From Chloroflexota bacterium (GTDB lineage Bacteria; Chloroflexota; Anaerolineae; CG2-30-64-16), in the NCBI GenBank assembly GCA_026389845.1, contig JAPLHB010000109.1, positions 1 to 64,000 on the forward strand: a stretch of DNA of 64,000 nt. Direction: 5' to 3'. The position numbers and the translations under genes were made by a program. Below the pieces are notes generated by a model that did not search any database, was not told the origin of the DNA, and saw nothing but the letters and a program-made list of their open reading frames with translations. Shown in pieces: positions 46,569 to 55,755 of the stretch (positions are counted from its first letter, which is position 1; every line of letters begins with the position of its first letter).

Positions 46569-49500
46569 ATGAGAATCAGGAAGGCGATTTGGCTCGCGGG
46601 AGCATTCTTGCTCTGTCTTTCCGTTGTCACCTGGGGCGCGCTGCCTGGCCGCGCGCTGACGCAACCGGCCGCCGGGCCAGCCCCCCAGGCGCTCTCCGAC
46701 GTCGGCGCGACGTGGCGCTCCGGCGGCCCCTATGGCGGCAGCGTGCAAGCCCTGGCCCTCTCTCCCGCCTTCGCCGCCGATGGCCTGGCGCTGGCGGGTG
46801 GGTGGCGGACCGGCCGCTACGACGTCACCGATGGCTATGGCATCGCCCGCACCACCGACGGCGGCGGCTCCTGGCAATTGCTTCAGGACGAGCAACATGC
46901 CGTGGCCGTCTTCGATCTGGCGATTTCTCCCAATTTCGCCGTGGACGGCACGGCTTTCGCCGGCACGGAAATGGGCCTGACGCGCAGCACCGATCGTGGC
47001 GACACCTGGACACGACTCTATGGCGGCCTGCCCGATTCGACTGCCCATGACCCGCGCGGCATAGATGACATCGCCCGCGTGATCCTTTCCCCCGGCTTCG
47101 CCACTGATCGGATCATGTTTGCCCTTCAGCGCGACGGCAAACTCTATCGCTCCGCGAATGGAGGCGACAACTGGACCCCCGTTCTTGACGGTGGGGTCGT
47201 GTTTGCCGCTGCCTTTGCCCGCCACTTCTCCGACAACCAGACCGCCTTCGCTGCGCAATTCGACGGCCGCTCCGCGTCGAATATCATGCGCTCGACCGAT
47301 GGCGGGCAAACATGGGAATTCGTGCAGGCCCTATCTGGCGTTCAAGTCAACGCCATCTTGCAGACCTCCGACGACGCGCTGCTCCTGGCGACCACGAGCG
47401 GCGTTTTGCGGCTGATTCCGGCCCCCCCGGGCTACATCGAAGACCCGATCACGCCCAACGTCGGAGCCGAGGTCACACGGCTGGCTGTGGCCGGCGACAA
47501 CGTCTACGCCGCCAGCCAGAACGGCCTCTTCATCTCGTTGAGCTTCGGCCGGAGCTGGCAGCGGGTCACAGGCACGCCGGAGACCTCGTTCCGGGCCATC
47601 GCGCCCTGCCCGCTCTGGGGCAGTTGCCACGCCGTCATGGCCGGCACCTACACCGGCCTCCTGTTCACCCCCGATGACAACTGGCAGCCGTGGCGCGGTC
47701 TGCCCGGCCCGCACCCGCTGGCTGCTAACAGCGTCGCCGCCTCCCCGGCCTACGTCGCCGACGGGACGCTCTACACCAGCACCAATCACGGCGTTTTTCG
47801 CAGCACCGACCGCGGGCTGAGTTGGCAGTTGGCGACCGCCGGCTCGGCGCCAGGCGATAGCTACACCTTCCCGGCAGTGCGCCTTTCGACATCCTACGCG
47901 ACCGACGGCACGGTCTTCGCCACCTACGAAAACCAGACCGGCGCTTCGGCCGCGCTCTACAAATCCACCGATCGCGGCCAGACCTGGACAAAGATCGGCG
48001 GCGCGGGGGGGCGTGCGCTCGCTCTCTCGCCGGCCTATAACACCGACCACACCGTATTCCTGGCCGGTAGCGACGTGCTCCACAAGTCCACCGATGGCGG
48101 CGTGACCTGGCAAGCCTATCCACTGGCTCCGCCGGAGGAGGGCTTCTTTGTCTACGACCTGAAGGTGTCATCGGCCTACGCGCTCGACCACACTCTGTTC
48201 GCCACCGGCTTCGGCCGCGTCCGGCGTAGCACCGATGGCGGGTTGACCTGGACCGCGTTGAGCACGATGAGCCCGTCCTACGGCCTGGCTCTCTCGCCGA
48301 GTTACGCTGCCGACGGCACGCTCTGGCACACCTTTCGGGCCATCGAAGGCCCCGGTGACGGCACGCCGGAAAGCGGCGTCCGACGTTCCACCGACCGCGG
48401 GCTGACCTGGACCTGGGCCACGGCCGGTCTGCCCGGCGTCTACGAGCCGTTCCCGATCCCGCTGGCCGTCTCGCCTTCGTACACCGCCGACCGCACCCTC
48501 TTTACTGCGCTGAGCGGGCAATTTGTGGCAGGGAACAGCCACAGCCTCTACCGCAGCATGAACGGCGGCGATAGCTGGCTCGACCTGGGACCTGCGCCCG
48601 GCAACCCGAATCCCTCCGACCTGGCCGCGACGACCAACCCCGGCGGCGGGCTGACCGCGCACCTGGCGACCGCGGCCGGCGTGTGGCACTACGCCACGAC
48701 GTGCGAGGAGCGGCTGGTCAACGGCGGCTTCGAGTCCGACCTGGCGTGGCAGCTTCCCGCTACGGCCTACCCCGCGGGCTACAGCACCGCGCTCTGGCGC
48801 ACGGGCCTCCGCAGTCTGCGCACCGGCATCGTCTCCGGCCCCGACGTCTACAGCTACTCGTCGGGCAACCAGGCCGTGACGATTCCGGCCGGCGTGGCGA
48901 GCGCGACCTGGACGTTCTGGTGGTATCCGATTTCGGCCGAGGGATCGGTGGGTGGCTCGGTCGGAGACCGGCCAGAGCTGGGGGCTGCTGGGGCCGGTCT
49001 CCTGACCGTGCCATCGCTGGACACCCTGCAAGGCGTCGCCGATGGCACGCTGCCGGCCGGCGTCCTGGCCGGCGACTGGCAGTATGCGCTCGTGCTGGAC
49101 GAGTATGGCGTGGTCATCCCCGGCTCGCCGCGGCTGTGGACGCGCAGCGATGCCCGCGCCTGGCAACACACCTCGCTCGACCTGACCCCCTACCGCGGCC
49201 GGACGATCTACGTCGTTTTCGGCACGCTCAACGACGGCAACGGCCTCACAAGCGCCATGTACGTTGACGATGCCTCACTAACCGCCTGCTGGCCTGTGCC
49301 GCCGGAGCCATCGCCGACGCCGACGCTCACCCGCACCCCATCGCCGACACCCACCCACGGCCCAGTCCGACCATGGGCCTACCTGCCGCTGGTCTTGAAT
49401 CGTTACGCCGGCCCGACGCCGCCCGCGGCCACGGCCACCCCGACGGCCAGCCGAACGCCGACCCGCACGTCCAGCCCGACCGCGACCCCTTCACCTACCT

Positions 49501-52500
49501 CAACCGCGACCTTGACGCCGACCGCGACTGTGCCGCCCGGTTTCCTGCACCCGCGCTGGCTGCGCTCGCTGGTCATCGCGCCCGGCGAGGCCGGCCGGCT
49601 GATCGGCCTGAGCAACGAAGGTCTCCTGCTGAGCAGCGCCGACTATGGAGCGACGTGGACCTACCTGCCGCTGCCCGCTCAGATCGCCGGGTTGCCGCTC
49701 AGCTACCGCGGCTTCATCGGCATGGACTACAACCACCCGGAGACCCTCTACCTGGGCGCGACCTCGGAGGGACTCTGGCGCAGCACTGACGGCGGGTTGA
49801 CCTGGCAACAGCGTCATCCGCTGCACATCGGCCCGATCAGCGTTGGATTGGACAATGCCGACAAGCTCTGGGCCGGCCTGATCGGGACCAACGACCTGCA
49901 CACGGTCTTCGCGCTCAGCGACGACGCCGGTTTGACCTGGGCCAGCACCACCGGCGAAGTCTCCGATGACCCGGCCAGCCCGATCCTGATTGACCCGCAG
50001 GCGACCAACGTTGTCTATGCTGCCACCTTCGGCCGGCGTGGAGGCATAACTCTTTCCCGCACCTTCGACGGCATATGGCAAGGGTTCCCAAACACCCCCC
50101 TCGGCTGGTCCTATGGCGGCCCGGCCCTGGGGCTGGCGCTCGATGCCAGCACGCGCGGCCTCTACATCGGCCACACTGATGGCACGCTCTACGTCAGCTA
50201 CAACGCGTACACGCCGAACATCGCCGACGTGCTCTGGCAACCGGTGCACCGCTTCGAGCCGGCGCTGTGGCCGATCCCGCTGGCGATCGGGGCCGCGCCA
50301 CAGCCCGTCCAGGCCCAGGCTGGCGGCGGCGCGATCTACCTGACCCTGTACGACCCAAGCGGCCAGGGCCGTACAGGCCGCAGCGACGACGGCGGCCTCA
50401 CCTGGACGTGGCTCACCATCCCGCCGGCCGACGGTGTGCTCCCCACGCCCACGCCGACAGCGACGCCGACGCCGACGCCCACACCGACTTCGACGCCAGG
50501 CCCGACCTGTACCGATGCGATGGTCAACGGCGGCTTCGAGACCGACGCCGGCTGGATCATCCGGCCCAATCCGGCGCTGGCGGCCTATGTGACCGATTCG
50601 GCCCACAGCGGCGCGCGCAGCATACGCACCGGCATCGCCATCGGCGACGCAAATGTGGAAAGCTACTCGCCTGTCGAGCAGGCGGTGACGTTCGGGGCGG
50701 TGGCGTCGGCGCAACTGACCTTCTGGCGCTCCAACTTCTACGACGACGGGCTGACGAATGCAATCGAGTCTGGCGGCGACATGGCCGGGGCAGGAATGGT
50801 CCTGCCGGCCACGGAAGCGGCCCTGAGCCAGGCCGCGTTCCCAAGCGATTTCTTCTATCTCATCGCCATCCACGACGACGGGGCCATTGACTGGCTGTGG
50901 CGCGAGGCGGTCAATTGGCCGGAGTGGCGCGCGCTGACCTTGGACGTGAGTCGCTACGCCGGGGAGCACATCCGCTTCCAGTTTGGCACCTACAACAACG
51001 GCACGATCGGCGCCAGCTACACCTATGTGGATGACGTCACGCTGCGCATCTGCTCGTCGGCCGGGTCGCTGATGCGCCGGGTGTTCGGCCAGCCGACGAT
51101 GAACACGATCTACGCCGACGTCGGGGGCAGGCTCTACCGTTCGGACGACGCCGGCGACACGTGGCAGGCGTCGGGCGTGGCGCTGCCCGAGCACACCATT
51201 CTCAGCGCTGACGCCAACACCCTCTATGCCGGGGACGGCTATCCGTGTTACAAAGGCGGCGATCCGGCGCCCCTGTGGCGCACCACCAACGGCGGCCGGA
51301 CCTGGTACCAGCAGATCAACGGCGTCAACCTGAAGCCGTTGGTCGCCCACGCCACCATAGCGTGGCTCTACGCCGCCGGCTGCAACGGTCCCTACCTCAG
51401 CGGCGACGGGGCCCAGACCTTCTGGCATCAGCCTGACCCGCTGTTCAGCGTGTACGACGTTCACTCCATCGCCCCGGTGGGGGCCTGGTGGACCGAGATC
51501 TGGGTCGGCGGCATCAGCGAGGGGGGCGGCGGCGCGGTGCTGGTCAGCCGCGACGTGGGCGCAAGCTGGCAGCAGTCCACGCCGCTGTACCTGGATATGG
51601 GCTGGTTGGGCGAGGTAACGTTGGATCGCTACACGCCGGGCAGGGTCTACGCGCCGGCCTATAACGGCTTCTTCTACACGCCCGATAACGGGCTGACCTG
51701 GCTCAATGATTCCCAGGGACTAGAGAACGTGATCGGCGGGATCCGGCCTTCCGGGCTTTATGCGCTGGCCCAAGACCCGGTTGATCCTGCCCATCGGCTC
51801 TATCTGGGCACGCGGCGAGGCCTGTACACCCGCGTGCCGGGTACAGGCGCCTGGCGCCAGATCGTCGGCCAACCGTTCGATCAATTGCAAATTGACGACT
51901 TGTTGATCCTGGACAGCGCGCCCTATCGGCTGTACGTCACCACGTCGGACGGGGTGTTCCTCTACGATCTGCGCTCGCTGCCCCCGCCGCCGACACCGAC
52001 GGCCACCCCGCCGACGCCAGCCACTCCGACCCCGACGCGCAGTGCGACAGCCTCCCCAACGGGGACGCCGACTCCGACGCGCACGCCTTCGCCCAGCCCC
52101 ACGCCGACCGCGACAACCACTTCGCAGCCTATTCCCACGGCCGCGGCCCAATCCTGGCCGACGCCCTCCGTGCTCGGCACGATCGGCTTGCCTGCAGGCA
52201 GCCATCCCCACGGCATCGCGTTGAGCGCGGCCGGCGACGCGGCCTACGTCGCCTTTCACGGCGACGACCACGCCGGGCACGTGGTCGGCGTCCTGAACAC
52301 GGCGGCGTTGAGCCTGACCGCTCAGATCGAGCTGGCACCGGGCGGGATCGGTCCGAACGGCGTGGCCCTGGCCGGCAGCCCGGCGAAAGTGCTTGTTGCC
52401 AACCGCCAGACGGATAACCTGGCGATCGTTGACCCCGGCCCCGGCACGGTCTACCGCTGGCTGCCAGCCGGCGATATGCCCGATGGCGTGGCCGTGGGCG

Positions 52501-53876
52501 GCAATTTCGGCTACGTCGCCAACTTCGGCAACGACACCGTGACCGTGTTCGACGCGGTTGGCTTTACGGTGACCGGCGAGCTATACGTGGGCCACGAGCC
52601 GGCGCTCTTCGCGACCGACCCGACGACCGGGGACGTGTATCTGTCGCTCCACGGCGCGAACGCGGTGGCAAGGCTGCATGACGGCATGGTGGCCGGCCAG
52701 ATCAACGACATCGCTACGCCTTACGGCCTGGCCTTCGATCCCGCCAGCCGGCGGCTCTACGCGGCGAATCGCGGCAGCGCTCATACCGTGACGGTGGTGG
52801 ACATGGCCGCGGGCAGTGTGCTGGGAACGATCGCCATAGGCAAAGAGCCTTACGTGCTGGCGGTCAACCCCGACAGCGGCCACCTGTTCGTGGTCTGCGG
52901 CGACGAGGTGAAGGTCTACCGGACACTGGACTGGGCGCCGGTGACGAGCATCCCCGTGCCGGCCGGGGCCGAGGAAGGCATCGCGGTGGACAGCGCCCGC
53001 GACCGGGTCTACGTGACCAGCGGCGAGGGGGACGCGGTGACGGTCATCCAGGATACCGCGGCCCCGGAAGTGCTCTTCGTCAGCAGCCGCGACGGCAACG
53101 GTGAGATCTATCGCATGTTGCCCGACGGCCGCGAGCAACGTCGTCTGACCAGGACTGCCGCCTGGGAAAACATGCCGGCCGGCTCGCCCGATGGCCGCTG
53201 GATCGCCTACGAGCGCACCGATGAGGGCGGCACATCGCACCTGTGGTTGATGAGCCGGGACGGCCTCGATGCCCGGCAGCTCACCACCGGCGCGGCGACC
53301 GACCTGCATCCCACCTGGTCGCCGGACGGCCTCTGGCTGGCGTTCGCCTCCGACCGGGCCGATAACTGGGAGATCTACCGGCTGCGGCTCGCGGATGGCT
53401 ACCTCGAGCGCCTCACCTACCACACCGCAGCGGACCAGAACCCCGCATGGTCGTGGGCGACGGGACGCATCTTCTTCCAATCGAGCCGCTCCAGCCCCAA
53501 CGGCGAGATCTTCAGCATGGCCGGCGACGGCTCGGACGTGCGCCGGCTGACCGTCAACCCGAACGGCGATGCCCAGCCCAGCCCGTCGCCGACCGGCGAT
53601 CGGGTCGTTTTCTGGGGCACGCGCGCCGAGCAGACCCTTTACGTCTTGATGCCCGATGGCGTGACGATCCTGCCGCTGGTCTCGCGCAGCCTGCGGCCCT
53701 ACAGCCCGGCGTGGGGGCCGACGAGCGCGGGGAGCAGCATCGTCTTCGCCGGCTACCGACCGGGCAGCGGCTACAGCGAGATCTTCCGCGTGGCGCCCGA
53801 TGGCAGCGGGCTGGCGCTGCTGACGTTCAACGAGGTGGACTGGGACTACGCGCCGGGCTGGCTGCCCGCGCCGTGA
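46569..53876 (+). CDS. Giant multi-propeller secreted protein
   Basis: About 2,435 residues. A signal peptide is followed by region 1 (about 45-685) with at least nine Asp-box/BNR repeats such as STDRGDTWTRL and STDGGLTWTAL. Then come a beta-sandwich starting LVNGGFESDLAW (about 715-905), Thr/Pro linkers around an internal YLPLVLNRYAG (about 940), and region 2 of Asp-box repeats (990-1290). A second NGGFET sandwich (1315-1495), region 3 of Asp boxes (1500-1800) and another Thr/Pro linker follow. The C-terminal part is a YVTN/YNCE-like propeller (GTIAIGKEPYVLAVN) and a TolB-like propeller (GRWIAYERTDE, AWSWATGRIFF). ATG 46569 has GGAGG 7 nt upstream; ATG 46563 is alternative. No enzyme residues recognised; probably binds ligands or surfaces. 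Confidence 0.88.
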   Translation: MRIRKAIWLAGAFLLCLSVVTWGALPGRALTQPAAGPAPQALSDVGATWRSGGPYGGSVQALALSPAFAADGLALAGGWRTGRYDVTDGYGIARTTDGGGSWQLLQDEQHAVAVFDLAISPNFAVDGTAFAGTEMGLTRSTDRGDTWTRLYGGLPDSTAHDPRGIDDIARVILSPGFATDRIMFALQRDGKLYRSANGGDNWTPVLDGGVVFAAAFARHFSDNQTAFAAQFDGRSASNIMRSTDGGQTWEFVQALSGVQVNAILQTSDDALLLATTSGVLRLIPAPPGYIEDPITPNVGAEVTRLAVAGDNVYAASQNGLFISLSFGRSWQRVTGTPETSFRAIAPCPLWGSCHAVMAGTYTGLLFTPDDNWQPWRGLPGPHPLAANSVAASPAYVADGTLYTSTNHGVFRSTDRGLSWQLATAGSAPGDSYTFPAVRLSTSYATDGTVFATYENQTGASAALYKSTDRGQTWTKIGGAGGRALALSPAYNTDHTVFLAGSDVLHKSTDGGVTWQAYPLAPPEEGFFVYDLKVSSAYALDHTLFATGFGRVRRSTDGGLTWTALSTMSPSYGLALSPSYAADGTLWHTFRAIEGPGDGTPESGVRRSTDRGLTWTWATAGLPGVYEPFPIPLAVSPSYTADRTLFTALSGQFVAGNSHSLYRSMNGGDSWLDLGPAPGNPNPSDLAATTNPGGGLTAHLATAAGVWHYATTCEERLVNGGFESDLAWQLPATAYPAGYSTALWRTGLRSLRTGIVSGPDVYSYSSGNQAVTIPAGVASATWTFWWYPISAEGSVGGSVGDRPELGAAGAGLLTVPSLDTLQGVADGTLPAGVLAGDWQYALVLDEYGVVIPGSPRLWTRSDARAWQHTSLDLTPYRGRTIYVVFGTLNDGNGLTSAMYVDDASLTACWPVPPEPSPTPTLTRTPSPTPTHGPVRPWAYLPLVLNRYAGPTPPAATATPTASRTPTRTSSPTATPSPTSTATLTPTATVPPGFLHPRWLRSLVIAPGEAGRLIGLSNEGLLLSSADYGATWTYLPLPAQIAGLPLSYRGFIGMDYNHPETLYLGATSEGLWRSTDGGLTWQQRHPLHIGPISVGLDNADKLWAGLIGTNDLHTVFALSDDAGLTWASTTGEVSDDPASPILIDPQATNVVYAATFGRRGGITLSRTFDGIWQGFPNTPLGWSYGGPALGLALDASTRGLYIGHTDGTLYVSYNAYTPNIADVLWQPVHRFEPALWPIPLAIGAAPQPVQAQAGGGAIYLTLYDPSGQGRTGRSDDGGLTWTWLTIPPADGVLPTPTPTATPTPTPTPTSTPGPTCTDAMVNGGFETDAGWIIRPNPALAAYVTDSAHSGARSIRTGIAIGDANVESYSPVEQAVTFGAVASAQLTFWRSNFYDDGLTNAIESGGDMAGAGMVLPATEAALSQAAFPSDFFYLIAIHDDGAIDWLWREAVNWPEWRALTLDVSRYAGEHIRFQFGTYNNGTIGASYTYVDDVTLRICSSAGSLMRRVFGQPTMNTIYADVGGRLYRSDDAGDTWQASGVALPEHTILSADANTLYAGDGYPCYKGGDPAPLWRTTNGGRTWYQQINGVNLKPLVAHATIAWLYAAGCNGPYLSGDGAQTFWHQPDPLFSVYDVHSIAPVGAWWTEIWVGGISEGGGGAVLVSRDVGASWQQSTPLYLDMGWLGEVTLDRYTPGRVYAPAYNGFFYTPDNGLTWLNDSQGLENVIGGIRPSGLYALAQDPVDPAHRLYLGTRRGLYTRVPGTGAWRQIVGQPFDQLQIDDLLILDSAPYRLYVTTSDGVFLYDLRSLPPPPTPTATPPTPATPTPTRSATASPTGTPTPTRTPSPSPTPTATTTSQPIPTAAAQSWPTPSVLGTIGLPAGSHPHGIALSAAGDAAYVAFHGDDHAGHVVGVLNTAALSLTAQIELAPGGIGPNGVALAGSPAKVLVANRQTDNLAIVDPGPGTVYRWLPAGDMPDGVAVGGNFGYVANFGNDTVTVFDAVGFTVTGELYVGHEPALFATDPTTGDVYLSLHGANAVARLHDGMVAGQINDIATPYGLAFDPASRRLYAANRGSAHTVTVVDMAAGSVLGTIAIGKEPYVLAVNPDSGHLFVVCGDEVKVYRTLDWAPVTSIPVPAGAEEGIAVDSARDRVYVTSGEGDAVTVIQDTAAPEVLFVSSRDGNGEIYRMLPDGREQRRLTRTAAWENMPAGSPDGRWIAYERTDEGGTSHLWLMSRDGLDARQLTTGAATDLHPTWSPDGLWLAFASDRADNWEIYRLRLADGYLERLTYHTAADQNPAWSWATGRIFFQSSRSSPNGEIFSMAGDGSDVRRLTVNPNGDAQPSPSPTGDRVVFWGTRAEQTLYVLMPDGVTILPLVSRSLRPYSPAWGPTSAGSSIVFAGYRPGSGYSEIFRVAPDGSGLALLTFNEVDWDYAPGWLPAP

Positions 53877-53940
53877 GCTGGAGCATCGAAGTGACCGGCG
53901 CCTCAGACGCGCCGGTCACTTGACCTTCCGCCCACCCGTC

Positions 53941-53969
53941 TTGACATCTCCTTCAATCTCCCCTATACT
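53941..53969 (+). promoter_or_regulatory. Promoter of the exosortase unit
   Basis: TTGACA (53941-53946), 17-nt spacer, TATACT (53964-53969). Predicted start of transcription is near 53976. Confidence 0.78.
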
Positions 53970-54005
53970 CCGGCTGTGAATATGACGTTTCAAGAGGTAG
54001 CTCCA

Positions 54006-54071
54006 GTGAAAGCCTTTTATTTGCGCGAATTCGGCTTTGCGGATGCTGAGATCGAGGGGCTGTTACGGTAA
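54006..54071 (+). CDS. Short ORF upstream of exosortase
   Basis: A 21-residue peptide, MKAFYLREFGFADAEIEGLL plus R, starting at a GTG 7 nt after AAGAGGT, and stopping with TAA directly before the exosortase ATG (TAAATG). It has its own promoter about 40 nt upstream. Longer versions from GTG 53976 or ATG 53982 (29-31 residues) are possible. The stop-start contact suggests translational coupling. The sequence looks like an amphipathic helix. Not recognised as a known family; could be a leader peptide or an incidental ORF. Confidence 0.45.
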   Translation: MKAFYLREFGFADAEIEGLLR

Positions 54072-54941
54072 ATGAACCTATCTGCTCGACGAACACGAAT
54101 CGCCAGCGCAGGCTTGATCGCTCTCCTGTCGCTGGCGCTTTTTTATCCGACGCTGCGTTGGCTGGTGAGCGAATGGCTAGGCAACGATTATTACTCCCAC
54201 GGTCCGCTGGTACCGCTGATCTCGGCTCTGCTGGCATGGCGGTTGTGGGTCAAACGAGCTACCCCCCCCCAGCCCCCCCCTGCAAGGGGGGGGAGAGGGG
54301 GGGGGGTAAGCGTAGCCTTGATTCCCGTTCTGCTCGGCCTGGCCGGCTACCTCTACGCGTTGCTCCAACGCGCCTACTTCGTCGCCTCGCTGGCGATGAT
54401 CCTGCTGATCGCGGGCCTGATCTGGTATCTGTTGGGAACAGCGGCACTGCGCCGGCTGGCATTTCCGATCGCTTTCCTGCTCTTCATGGTGCCGTTGCCG
54501 TTTGTCGAGCCGTTGAGCGTGCCGATGGCGCAGCTCACCGGCATGGTGGCCGCGACCGTCGTGCGGCTGTTTGGCGTGCCGATCGTGGTCAACGGCAGCC
54601 AGGTCTCGTTGCCGAACGTCGAGCTGGTGGTGGGCGCGCAGTGCAGCGGCCTGCGCTCCATCGTCTCGCTGTTGACGCTGGTGGGACTGGTGGTCTTCCT
54701 GGTGCGGGGGCCGGCCTGGGGTAAAGCACTGCTCGCGTTGAGCAGCATCCCCATCGCGATCCTGGGCAACGTGCTGCGGGTGGCGTCGCTGCTGGCCATC
54801 GCCAACGCTTGGGGCGCCGAGGCGGGATTCAAGTATTACCACGACTATTCGAGCATCGTGTTCTTCTTGAGCGCGGTGGTTCTACTGTTGATCTTCAGCC
54901 GGGTGGTGCAATGTCGGGAGATCAGGGAAGACATTTTCTAG
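54072..54941 (+). CDS. Exosortase (XrtA-like family) transmembrane protease
   Basis: 289-residue membrane enzyme, eight or so hydrophobic segments. Exosortases cut and attach proteins with a C-terminal sorting signal such as PEP-CTERM, often in connection with exopolysaccharide. The conserved Cys is in VGAQCSGLRSIVSLLT, the Arg in LGNVLRVASLL and the His in YYHDYSSIVFF; SHGPLVPLISALLAWRL at the start and PLPFVEPLSVPMAQLTG are family features. An in-frame C/G-rich hairpin repeat (54260-54308) encodes TPPQPPPARGGRGGG between helices. It overlaps the EpsI-like gene by 31 nt. No PEP-CTERM protein was found in the window. Confidence 0.88.
   Translation: MNLSARRTRIASAGLIALLSLALFYPTLRWLVSEWLGNDYYSHGPLVPLISALLAWRLWVKRATPPQPPPARGGRGGGVSVALIPVLLGLAGYLYALLQRAYFVASLAMILLIAGLIWYLLGTAALRRLAFPIAFLLFMVPLPFVEPLSVPMAQLTGMVAATVVRLFGVPIVVNGSQVSLPNVELVVGAQCSGLRSIVSLLTLVGLVVFLVRGPAWGKALLALSSIPIAILGNVLRVASLLAIANAWGAEAGFKYYHDYSSIVFFLSAVVLLLIFSRVVQCREIREDIF
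54260..54308. repeat. C/G-tract hairpin repeat inside exosortase gene
   Basis: Runs of 9 C, 8 C, 8 G and 10 G form an inverted repeat around TGCA, with TA at both ends. It is 49 bp and coding. Homopolymers of this length are prone to slippage. Confidence 0.9.
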
Positions 54942-55645
54942 CCGAAACAAGAAACCGGGTTTCTGCGAGAAACCTGATTTCTCAGCCGCAGTTGCTGATC
55001 GTCGCTCTGCTGGCTGTCGCCGTCGTCGCAGCCCTGGTTATCACCCAGCGCGGCCAGCTTGGCGCGGGCGGGGCCGGCGGCCACGAATACGTGGCCGACA
55101 TTGACAACTGGCAACGTACCGATCGCGAGCGCGTAGTCACGTCGCCCTACAACTTCAACCTGGCCGATGACCTGAAACAGGTGCCGATGACCCTGGGCAA
55201 TTGGACCGGCGTAGACGTGCCGCAGACCAACCTGGAAGTTTTCATCCTGCTGGAGCCAGAGCAGTACGTTCAGCGGCTCTACCGGCTGCCCGACGGTCGC
55301 TACATCTGGCTGAGCCTGATCGGCAGCCGGAAGTCCAAGAGCTTCCATTCTCCGCAGATTTGCTACGACACCGACGGCTGGCGCACCGACGCCAGCTCGG
55401 AGACCGTGCCGCTGGGCCAGGGCGAGGTCTACGCGCTCAAACTGGCGGCGAGCAAGACCTTCCCCGAAGGGGGTACGGCCGACCAAATCGTCCTCTATTT
55501 TTACCTCTGGCCCTCTTTCGAGCGCAATCCCCAGGATGGCATGGTACTGGTGAAGCTCACCGCGCCGATTTACGACACCGCGGAGGAAACGGTCAAGCTG
55601 GAGAAGGAGTTCTTCCGGCTGTTGTTTACGGGGGCAAGGAAGTGA
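54911..55645 (+). CDS. EpsI-like exosortase-associated protein
   Basis: 244 residues with one N-terminal membrane helix (QLLIVALLAVAVVAALVIT) and an outer domain. LGNWTGVDVP, SFHSPQICYDTDGWR and YFYLWPSF show the EpsI-family pattern, including the HxPxxCYxxxGW motif. EpsI proteins are found with or fused to exosortases and are thought to help in exopolysaccharide export. ATG 54911 is inside the exosortase gene. The first 25 residues are encoded partly by two palindromic AGAAACCnGnTTTCT repeats (54950-54982), so the original start may have been later. Confidence 0.82.
   Translation: MSGDQGRHFLAETRNRVSARNLISQPQLLIVALLAVAVVAALVITQRGQLGAGGAGGHEYVADIDNWQRTDRERVVTSPYNFNLADDLKQVPMTLGNWTGVDVPQTNLEVFILLEPEQYVQRLYRLPDGRYIWLSLIGSRKSKSFHSPQICYDTDGWRTDASSETVPLGQGEVYALKLAASKTFPEGGTADQIVLYFYLWPSFERNPQDGMVLVKLTAPIYDTAEETVKLEKEFFRLLFTGARK
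54950..54982. repeat. Palindromic AGAAACCnGnTTTCT repeats
   Basis: AGAAACCGGGTTTCT (54950-54964) and AGAAACCTGATTTCT (54968-54982), two adjacent near-palindromes within the coding start of the EpsI-like gene. Confidence 0.75.
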
Positions 55646-55657
55646 CGTGTTTCCGTA

Positions 55658-55755
55658 GCAGGAGATTCTTCGCTTTCTCACATCGTCGCGAGGGGTTCGA
55701 GGTGGGGCCGCTCAGAATGACAGACGGTCGGCAGCGAGTCCTGCGGTATGGCGAA
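55658..55755. mobile_element. MITE family copy D, right half
   Basis: Contains GATTCTTCGCT, then GGCCGCTCAGAATGACAG and TCCTGCGGTATGG, corresponding to the right half of copies A and E. The left half is missing. It overlaps the 3' end of the minus-strand pseudouridine synthase gene. Confidence 0.65.

Noticed and set aside
49500-51464. Minus-strand open frame of 654 codons inside the giant protein gene
   Set aside because: Shadow of the plus-strand propeller and Thr/Pro linker coding; no start context or recognisable domain.
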